Part shown: positions 1 to 4,609 of the stretch, piece by piece
How positions within the stretch are numbered: position 1 is the first letter of the stretch
Layout of the letters: the number at the start of each line of letters is the position of its first letter
Assembly (NCBI GenBank): GCA_007570915.1
Contig: RKSK01000048.1
Location: 1 to 6,941, forward strand
Length of the DNA: 6,941 nt
Direction: 5' to 3'
Source: Cenarchaeum sp.
Lineage (GTDB): Archaea > Thermoproteota > Nitrososphaeria > Nitrososphaerales > Nitrosopumilaceae
The notes under the pieces: model-generated
The model's input: only the letters and a program-made list of their open reading frames with translations
Databases searched by the model: none
What the model was told of the DNA's origin: nothing
Made by a program: the position numbers and the translations under genes

Positions 1-44
1 GCCAGCCATGGGCGTTGCCCGCCCCGCTCGCTTGCCGTGAAATG

Positions 45-52
45 CTTATAGT
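45..52 (+). promoter_or_regulatory. TATA-box promoter of the upstream mini-gene
   Basis: A cttata element preceded by the purine-rich gaaatg, a plausible TFB-recognition stretch, is centred about 28 bases before the ATG at 77. That spacing puts the transcription start at or next to the ATG, as expected for a leaderless archaeal mRNA. The same element at the same spacing is kept in the second copy (533-540), which supports a functional role. Confidence 0.6.
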
Positions 53-76
53 GCCCGCAACGTCGCGCCTGCCCCG

Positions 77-220
77 ATGGCCGAGAGCGACGGGACAAAA
101 GAGGTCTCCTGCCCCAGGTGCAACGGCACGGGGCGCGTCAAGATGGCTACAGGGGACAAGGCTGGATCAGAGGACAGGCTATTCTCCGAAAAGCTGATCC
201 CCGCCTCGAGGCTGTGGTAG
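77..220 (+). CDS. CxxCxGxG zinc-knuckle mini-protein, upstream copy
   Basis: A 47-residue protein that begins MAESDGTKEVSCPRCNGTGR. Residues 12-19 form a single CxxCxGxG knuckle like one repeat of the DnaJ cysteine-rich domain. One knuckle supplies only two zinc ligands, so metal binding would need a dimer or partner. Compared with the copy at 565-705 it has five extra codons after the knuckle, and it ends four codons early: a TAG at 218-220 stands where copy 2 has GAG. The original end, an ATGA overlap with the next gene, is still visible at 229-232. The start is set by the TATA box 28 bases upstream and by the copy-2 alignment. It may still be expressed, but coupling to its (broken) partner gene is lost. 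Function is unknown. Confidence 0.55.
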   Translation: MAESDGTKEVSCPRCNGTGRVKMATGDKAGSEDRLFSEKLIPASRLW

Positions 221-228
221 CTATGGCA

Positions 229-395
229 ATGAGCTTCAGGGAGCTCTACGCGGTGTTCCGGGAGCTGATTCGGGATCATGACTCCACCCTAGAGGCGATG
301 TGAGCTCTGGCGCGGGCGACGCTGGCCGCCGGCGCCGTGGTTCTCGGCATAATGACAGTCAGCCTTGGAAACCTCGTGGCCCCTGTCAACGACGG
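229..395 (+). pseudogene. Broken copy of the three-helix membrane protein
   Basis: From the ATG at 229, aligned to the ATG at 702 (a second in-frame ATG lies at 223), the reading frame encodes MSFRELYAVFRELIRDHDST, clearly the N-terminus of the protein at 702-1259. A TGA at 301-303 replaces the AGG arginine codon of the intact copy (774-776). Beyond the stop the same frame still resembles the first transmembrane helix up to VNDG (about 395), after which similarity ends and helices 2 and 3 are absent. The frame stays open as unrelated sequence to a TGA at 526-528. This is a pseudogene unless the TGA is read through, for which I see no sign. Confidence 0.75.
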
Positions 396-520
396 CCGCC
401 AGACTGGAGCCGTACGCGTGCGGACTCGCCTCTCCGCGCAATGGTCTGTCATCGTCAAGACGTGCGCCGGTTCGTGCTTGGGGTGCCCATCCCGCCCCGC
501 GCGCCTGCTACGTGCGGGCC
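396..520. other. Non-coding remnant between the duplicated copies
   Basis: This stretch lies between the end of detectable similarity in copy 1 and the promoter of copy 2. It is GC-rich, and the plus-strand frame of the broken membrane protein stays open through it but encodes nothing resembling the intact protein. It is best read as decayed sequence with no gene. Confidence 0.45.
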
Positions 521-532
521 TGCCGTGAAATG

Positions 533-540
533 CTTATAAT
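533..540 (+). promoter_or_regulatory. TATA-box promoter of the intact gene pair
   Basis: The cttataat element, preceded by gaaatg, is centred about 28 bases before the ATG at 565. This fits leaderless transcription of the two-gene unit 565-1259. It is the duplicate of the element at 45-52. Confidence 0.65.
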
Positions 541-564
541 GCCCCCTGCGGCGCGCCCGCGCCG

Positions 565-705
565 ATGGCCGAGAGCGACAAGACAAGAGACGTCTCCTGC
601 CCCACGTGCAACGGCACGGGGCGCGTAAAGCCTCTGGGGGAAGAGGACAGGCTGTTCTCTGGAAAGCTGATCCGCGTCATGAGCCTGAGGGAGCCACGCG
701 AATGA
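565..705 (+). CDS. CxxCxGxG zinc-knuckle mini-protein, intact copy
   Basis: A 46-residue soluble, charged protein, starting MAESDKTRDVSCPTCNGTGR, with a CxxCxGxG knuckle at residues 12-19 and an acidic/basic tail (EEDRLFSGKLIR). The knuckle resembles a DnaJ zinc-centre repeat, but there is no J domain and only one pair of cysteines. It could act as a dimer, or as a zinc-sharing adaptor on its partner; this is inference. The start is fixed by the TATA box 28 bases upstream and by conservation with copy 1. Its TGA overlaps the start of the membrane-protein gene in an ATGA (702-705), implying translational coupling and a shared job. I recognise no named family for the whole protein. Confidence 0.7.
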   Translation: MAESDKTRDVSCPTCNGTGRVKPLGEEDRLFSGKLIRVMSLREPRE

Positions 706-1259
706 ACCTCAGGGAGCTCTACATGGTGCTCAGGGAACAGATCAGGGATCATGACGCCACCCTAGAGGCTATGAGGGCGCTAGCGCGGGCGACGCTGGCC
801 GTCAGCGCCGTCGTTCTTGGGATATTGATCATCAGCTTTGGAAACCTCGTGGTTCTTGTCAACGACGGACTCCTGGGGGGACTTTCGGCGCCGGCGGAAA
901 TCGCCGTCATGGTCGCAATTGCGGCAGGACTTGGAGGAATCATGGCCTCCGTCGTGTTTTCCGTGTTGGCCGTAAGGGTGTCATATGTGAGGGCGCCCAT
1001 ATCGCGCGACGACTTTGGGGGTGACGGCACCATAGGCGAGACAATTGGAAAAATGGTCAGCGCCCCTGACGAAAGGGTATACGGAACACTGGTTGAGACG
1101 TGCGCCATGGCATTGGCAGATCGCGAGAGGGACATTTCCAGGGTTGGCTTTCGCACCACCCTGGCCCAGGCGTTCCTGCTCGCCGGCCTCGTGGTTGCGG
1201 GGACTGGCGTCATGCTCATGTTCTTGGCGCATGTCACAAGCTCTGTGCCACACGCGTGA
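702..1259 (+). CDS. Three-helix membrane protein of unknown function
   Basis: A 185-residue protein. Residues 1-28 form a charged, probably amphipathic helix (MNLRELYMVLREQIRDHDAT at the start). Hydrophobic segments lie at about 31-53, 65-92 and 153-177. Between the second and third is a roughly 60-residue hydrophilic stretch (SRDDFGGDG ... ADRERDISR), and the tail is short. No signal peptide, catalytic motif or known domain is evident. The order of helix, two membrane spans, soluble loop and last span would suit a sensor, anchor or small pore-forming protein, but that is only a shape argument. The ATG at 702 overlaps the preceding stop as ATGA, which decides the start over the longer open frame that reaches back to 606. 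A decayed paralogue lies at 229-395. No terminator is visible after 1259. Confidence 0.7.
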   Translation: MNLRELYMVLREQIRDHDATLEAMRALARATLAVSAVVLGILIISFGNLVVLVNDGLLGGLSAPAEIAVMVAIAAGLGGIMASVVFSVLAVRVSYVRAPISRDDFGGDGTIGETIGKMVSAPDERVYGTLVETCAMALADRERDISRVGFRTTLAQAFLLAGLVVAGTGVMLMFLAHVTSSVPHA

Positions 1260-1430
1260 TCTCGGACGCGCCGGGCGCTCCACGGATTCCATGCCCCAAA
1301 TGACTGTCGGCACGGCTTGCTCGACTGAGCCGCGTGGTGGGGCACGGGGGCGATCCGGGACCAGCGCATGGCGAGTGATCTGGAGCAGCACGGGCGCTAG
1401 CTGGCGCTCAAGGCGGTCCGCCCGGCACAT
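1260..1430. other. Intergenic stretch with no recognisable gene
   Basis: About 170 GC-rich bases between the membrane-protein gene and the aminotransferase promoter. Both strands contain open frames, as expected at this GC content, but none resembles a known protein. I see no tRNA fold, T-rich terminator or repeat. Confidence 0.4.
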
Positions 1431-1433
1431 ACG

Positions 1434-1440
1434 TTAATTA
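1434..1440 (+). promoter_or_regulatory. TATA-like promoter of the aminotransferase gene
   Basis: The AT-only heptamer ttaatta stands out in very GC-rich sequence and is centred 28 bases before the ATG at 1465, the same spacing as the two upstream promoters. It would give a leaderless transcript. It probably still drives the downstream genes 1925-3399, because no other promoter is visible in this run. Confidence 0.55.
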
Positions 1441-1464
1441 CGCCTCGCCCGCCCGCGCTGCGCG

Positions 1465-1924
1465 ATGAAGTTCAGCCCGTGCCCCACGGCCTGGCTTGAC
1501 GGCCGCCACGTGCCCCTCGCTCGCGCGCGCGTGCCCGTCACGACTCACGCGCTCCAGTACGGCACGTCGGTCTTTGAGGGGATACGCGCCTACTGGAACG
1601 GCAAAAACCTCAACGTCGTGCGCCTCGCCGACCACGCCAGGCGCGGCCCTCGAGGGCCTCACGCGCGACTGCGTGCTGCACCTGGCGTCAGACGCCGGGA
1701 TTGGCGCGCGCGCCGGCGACATTGCGCGCAGCGAGCTCTACGTCGCCGACGAGATATTCCTCACGGGCACGGCCGCCGAGGTCACGCCCGTCACGTCAGT
1801 CGACGGCCACAGGGTCGGCGGCGGGAGGCCCGGCGAGGTGACGAAAACGCTCATGCGCGCCTACGAGGACGCCGTCATGGGCAGGGACGGCACGCACGCG
1901 GGCTGGCTCACGGCGGTGTACTGA
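1465..1924 (+). pseudogene. ilvE: Branched-chain aminotransferase remnant with internal deletion
   Basis: An intact enzyme of this fold-type IV PLP family, about 300 residues long, would exchange amino groups between valine, leucine or isoleucine and 2-oxoglutarate. The first ~60 codons (from 1465) encode a typical N-terminus with VTTHALQYGTSVFEGIRAYW. At about 1640-1655 the sequence jumps to the C-terminal third in the next frame: ALEGLTRDCVLHLASDAGI, then SELYVADEIFLTGTAAEVTP and a WLTAVY end at 1924. By comparison with the family, roughly 140-150 residues are missing, including the PLP-binding lysine region. The product of the 1465 frame after the join is meaningless, so the gene is dead as written. 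Both remaining parts are well conserved without internal stops, so the loss is recent or an assembly error. Confidence 0.85.
1645..1658. repeat. 14-base perfect palindrome at the deletion point
   Basis: GGCCCTCGAGGGCC reads the same on both strands and lies within a few bases of where the aminotransferase changes frame and loses its middle. It also encodes the ALEG of the C-terminal part, so it may simply be coding sequence. Its position could mean it took part in the deletion or disturbed assembly. Confidence 0.6.
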
Positions 1925-3151
1925 GTGCCGACGGCGTTTGTGGGGCCGGAGTGGGATATGCCGCCATGGACCGAGGGGCAAAAGCCAAGGGAGGGCGTGC
2001 TCGCGGCGGACTCGGGCGCCGACGCCGTGATCGAGGCGGTTGGCAAGGGCGGCGCGGCAGTAATCGGCAACATTCCGGGCACCGGCGCGCTGGCGACCGA
2101 GCTCGTCCGCCACGGCGTGCACACCATGGTATACAACGTCAACTCCTGCAAGCCTGGCGAGTGGGACGCGCTCGAGCGCGCTGCGGCCCGCGCGCGCGTG
2201 AGGCTGCGCTGCGGGAGCCACCTTGCGCGCTTTGCGCCCGTCATGGCCGGCGTGCGCGCCTATGCCGAGGGGCATGTCTCGGTTGTCGCCGCCGCCAGTG
2301 TCGATCTGCGCGCGTCCGCCGAATTCCGCGGCCCCCGCGGATCGGACGTCTGCGCGCTGGCCGCTGACGTCGCAATGGCCGCGTTTGGCGAGGCGCCACA
2401 GGCCGTCTTTGCGATCGCGCCGGAGCATCCGCACCCGTGCGGAAAGGACGAGGAAACGGAGCCTGGCGATCATGGGCTTGAGGGCGCGCCGGAGGGCTAC
2501 GAGCGCGGCGTGGCAGACCACACGGCGGTGACGATGCGCTTTTCAAGGGGCCGCGCGGCTCTCCTGTCAATCGACGCGCTGCTGCCTGGCGGCGACGTTG
2601 TCGAGAGCATTCCGCCGGACGCCGCTAGCGCGGACGTCAGGATTTACGGGCATGGCGGGCTTCTAAGGCAGGCCGTCCTGGGGACCGGGTCGATCGACGC
2701 GATATGGGCTGGCTTTGGGCCCACCTCCGGAATGCGCACTGGGGATTTCGAGGAAAGGCTGGGGGTCGAGGAGGCAGCCGAGCACGACGGTTTGGAGGAC
2801 CCGCGCCCGCCGGACGGCACCGACATCGTGAACCGGGGCGAGGAGGCGGTCGAGCACGACGGTTTGGAGGACGGCCTCGGGAGCTACCTGCCCGCCATGA
2901 TTGCAGAGCTGGAGACGGGGGCGTTCCCCTCCTGGCCGCCGCCTGACTGGCTTGAGAAGGGCGTGATCAGCGAGGATGGCACGAGTCGCACGGACGGCGA
3001 GCCCCTAGATCCGCCCTGGTGGCCCGCGCGCAGCACATGGAAGAAAGGCCAGGCCCCGTCCCTCCCCCCGCCCTCCTCGCTGGCCCACGTCATGGAGGCA
3101 ACCCTGGTATCCATAAATACGGGCGCGCCCGTCTACCTCGACCAGAGATGA
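1925..3151 (+). CDS. Gfo/Idh/MocA-like oxidoreductase, atypical N-terminus
   Basis: A 408-residue frame from the GTG directly after the aminotransferase stop; ATG 1958 is an alternative start. The segment GADAVIEAV...HGVHTMVYNV...CKPGEWDALE followed by RLRCGSHLARFAPVMAGVRA resembles the second half of the nucleotide-binding domain of Gfo/Idh/MocA proteins. The later RFSRGRAALLSIDALLPGGD and ADVRIYGHGGLLR resemble the β-sheet C-terminal domain. The usual first ~60 residues with GxGxxG are absent; GNIPGTG (about residues 47-53) is the only glycine-rich candidate. Residues ~280-315 hold a duplicated acidic segment, and ~335-385 is a proline/tryptophan-rich insertion before the final HVMEATLVSINTGAPVYL. 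It ends in an ATGA overlap with the Trm112-like gene. It could be an N-truncated remnant or a divergent but working enzyme; substrate unknown. Confidence 0.5.
   Translation: MPTAFVGPEWDMPPWTEGQKPREGVLAADSGADAVIEAVGKGGAAVIGNIPGTGALATELVRHGVHTMVYNVNSCKPGEWDALERAAARARVRLRCGSHLARFAPVMAGVRAYAEGHVSVVAAASVDLRASAEFRGPRGSDVCALAADVAMAAFGEAPQAVFAIAPEHPHPCGKDEETEPGDHGLEGAPEGYERGVADHTAVTMRFSRGRAALLSIDALLPGGDVVESIPPDAASADVRIYGHGGLLRQAVLGTGSIDAIWAGFGPTSGMRTGDFEERLGVEEAAEHDGLEDPRPPDGTDIVNRGEEAVEHDGLEDGLGSYLPAMIAELETGAFPSWPPPDWLEKGVISEDGTSRTDGEPLDPPWWPARSTWKKGQAPSLPPPSSLAHVMEATLVSINTGAPVYLDQR
2768..2872 (+). repeat. Internal 72-base (24-codon) repeat in the oxidoreductase
   Basis: Two 33-base units, 2768-2800 and 2840-2872, differ at only a few positions and encode EEAAEHDGLED and EEAVEHDGLED. 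They are 72 bases apart, so the period is 24 codons and the frame is kept. This looks like an in-frame duplication of an acidic segment inserted in the C-terminal domain. Confidence 0.85.
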
Positions 3152-3399
3152 GGCGCCAGATGCTCGACGTGCTCGCGTGCCCCGAGGATCGCCACGCGCC
3201 CCTCGAGCTCCACGTCTGCTCCGAGTCCGGCGGCGAGGTCGAGGAGGGAGCGCTGTACTGCACAAAGTGCTCGCGCTTTTACCCGATAGTCGAGGGCATA
3301 CCCGTCATGCTGCCCGACGGGCTGCGCGACGCCGAGCTCGACTCGGGGTTTCTGGCCCGCAACCGCGCCTCGCTGCCGGACAAGATACGCGCGCGCTAG
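3148..3399 (+). CDS. Trm112-like zinc protein, methyltransferase partner
   Basis: An 83-residue protein of the Trm112/UPF0434 family. Known members bind and activate SAM methyltransferases acting on tRNA, rRNA and release factor. The N-terminal RRQMLDVLACPEDRHAPLEL and the central ALYCTKCSRFYPIVEGIPVM match the family pattern. Cysteines are at residues 11, 24, 38 and 41. The first half-site is CPED rather than CPxC, so Cys24 or an acidic residue would have to complete a zinc site, or zinc is absent, as in some prokaryotic members. The ATG is fixed by the ATGA overlap (3148-3151) with the preceding gene. The tail LPDKIRAR is slightly shorter than I would expect for thaumarchaeal homologues. 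It appears intact, and depends on the upstream promoter at 1434 or on coupling. Confidence 0.85.
   Translation: MRRQMLDVLACPEDRHAPLELHVCSESGGEVEEGALYCTKCSRFYPIVEGIPVMLPDGLRDAELDSGFLARNRASLPDKIRAR
3396..3399. other. Convergent stop codons sharing CTAG
   Basis: The plus-strand Trm112-like gene ends in TAG at 3397-3399 and the minus-strand membrane-protein gene ends in TAG read from 3398 back to 3396. The palindrome CTAG supplies both stops, leaving no room for a terminator between the two runs. Confidence 0.8.
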
Positions 3400-3620
3400 G
3401 CGCGCCGCGGCGAGAATATCGCCGACTTTATCCTCGAGAGCGCCCAGACCCACGCGACGACGAGGCCGACGGCGGCGGCGGCCTTTGCGGCCGAGACCGC
3501 GGCCTCGCCGGACTCGTCCTGCGCATGGATGGGCCCGAGGACGTTGACGGCAATGCCGCCGCCGGCGATCATCAGGGCCCACATCGCCACGACCATCGCG
3601 TAGACGCGCGCGTGCCTCAT
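3396..3620 (-). CDS. Small two-helix membrane protein
   Basis: A 74-residue protein beginning MRHARVYAMVVAMWALMIAG. Hydrophobic segments lie at about residues 6-29 and 45-62, separated by a short polar loop (PIHAQDESGE), and the tail is basic (RIKSAIFSPRRA). No motif identifies a function. Its ATG overlaps the stop of the GlcNAc-1-phosphate transferase gene as ATGA (3617-3620), which both fixes the start and implies co-translation, so it may be a partner or assembly factor for that enzyme (inference). A longer open frame continues upstream to 4043, but that part is antisense-phase sequence within the transferase gene. I recall no named family. Confidence 0.7.
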   Translation of the reverse strand: MRHARVYAMVVAMWALMIAGGGIAVNVLGPIHAQDESGEAAVSAAKAAAAVGLVVAWVWALSRIKSAIFSPRRA

Positions 3621-4609
3621 GCCATCACCGCCTGCGAGGCCGCCGCAGTCGCGACGCCCAGGCACGCCGAGAACGCCGACATTCGCAGTATCGCGCGCGC
3701 GATCGCCGGCTCGGTCATGGGCCCGCCCATGAGGAGCAGCCTGACTAGCGTGACGGGCGCGCGCGCGTCGCCTGTCGCCTCGAGCCTCAGGTCGGGCAGG
3801 ACCCTCGTGGGCCTTGCGGCCTCCCTGTGCTCTATTATGCGCCTCATGCTCGAGAGGAAGAGGAACGAGTTTGTGATCGCCGGCAGCATTATTATCGCCG
3901 CGACGACCTCGGCGCCGCCATGTATCGCGACTGCGCCGTACATGCACCCGAGGGCCAGGGCCCCCGAGTCGCCGGGGAACACGCGGCTCGGGCTGCGGTG
4001 GTGGCGCCAGAGCGCGATTGACATCCCCACAATGGGCGCGCACGCGGCCGCGGCGTCATGGCGGCCCATGACGACGAGGGCCGCAGCGAGGGCCGCGCCG
4101 GATATCGCCATGACGCCGCTGGCCACGCCGTTGAGCACGTCTATCGAGTTTACCGTGTTGCCCATGACGACCATCATGGCGACGACGACGCCGACGTACA
4201 GGACCGGTATGTGGACCTCGCCGAAGAGCGGAAAGGCCAGGTCCGTGTCGTACGCGCCGATCGCCAGTATGGGGACCGCGGCGGCGACTAGCGCGACTGG
4301 CTTGAACCAGCCGCCCATGGCCCGCAGGTCGTCGGCGAGGCCCACGGCAAAGGCCGCCGCCGTCGCCAGGACCGCGGCGAGGAGCGCGTCGGCGGGGTGC
4401 ATTGCGTACAGGGCAAGCTCGCCGGCCGCAAAGCCGCCCAGGATCGCCGGCCCGCCGGGCCTCGCGACCGTGGTTCCCGGCGCCTTGTGCGCGTCTGGCA
4501 CCACCATGCCGCGCGCGCGCAGGGCCGCGATTAGCGGCGGCATGGCCGCCAGCGTGACTGCCGCGGCGACGCCTGCGGCGAGCAGGCCGGCCAGCGCGTA
4601 CCCGATCAG
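3617..4609 (-). CDS. Polyprenyl-phosphate GlcNAc-1-phosphotransferase family protein
   Basis: A roughly 330-residue multi-pass membrane enzyme of the MraY/WecA/Alg7 (glycosyltransferase 4) superfamily. It would transfer a sugar-1-phosphate, usually GlcNAc, from UDP-sugar to a dolichyl-type lipid carrier, the first step of N-glycan or surface-polymer synthesis. Numbering from the CTG at 4609, visible motifs are ARPGG (49-53), the Mg-binding acidic pair in GLADDLRAMGG (90-100), GNTVNSIDVLNGVASG (150-165) and FPGDSGALALG (211-221), between many hydrophobic helices. The C-terminal part includes FLFLSSMRRIIEHRE and APVTLVRLLL. No ATG, GTG or TTG gives a full first helix. A CTG overlaps the hel308 stop as CTGA (4606-4609), and the first ATG is at 4543, 22 codons later and inside helix 1. 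The upstream promoter may be lost with the hel308 5' end. Substrate is inferred from family only. Confidence 0.85.
   Translation of the reverse strand: MIGYALAGLLAAGVAAAVTLAAMPPLIAALRARGMVVPDAHKAPGTTVARPGGPAILGGFAAGELALYAMHPADALLAAVLATAAAFAVGLADDLRAMGGWFKPVALVAAAVPILAIGAYDTDLAFPLFGEVHIPVLYVGVVVAMMVVMGNTVNSIDVLNGVASGVMAISGAALAAALVVMGRHDAAAACAPIVGMSIALWRHHRSPSRVFPGDSGALALGCMYGAVAIHGGAEVVAAIIMLPAITNSFLFLSSMRRIIEHREAARPTRVLPDLRLEATGDARAPVTLVRLLLMGGPMTEPAIARAILRMSAFSACLGVATAAASQAVMA

Larger units (their letters stand above)
33..395 (+). repeat. Upstream copy of a tandem gene-pair duplication
   Basis: This stretch aligns with 521-868, starting at the shared promoter (tgccgtgaaatgcttata) and running through the mini zinc-knuckle gene into the first membrane helix of the second gene. 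The offset between copies is 488 bases at the promoter and first ATG, and 473 bases from about position 200 on, so copy 1 carries a net 15-base insertion (five codons). Similarity is lost after the gacgg at 391-395. Substitutions are spread throughout, so the duplication is not recent. This copy is the degenerate one. Confidence 0.85.
521..868 (+). repeat. Downstream copy of the tandem duplication
   Basis: Partner of 33-395. It holds the same promoter, the mini-gene and the 5' third of the membrane-protein gene. This copy keeps both reading frames open and the ATGA overlap between them, so it is the functional one. Confidence 0.85.

Noticed and set aside
749..1430. Minus-strand open frames opposite the three-helix membrane protein
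   Set aside because: The plus-strand frame has a promoter, an overlap-coupled start, clear membrane helices and a paralogue; the antisense frames have none.
1796..2570. Minus-strand open frames of 241 and 109 codons under the oxidoreductase
   Set aside because: Arg/Ala-rich shadow translation with no recognisable motif, opposite a frame with family resemblance.
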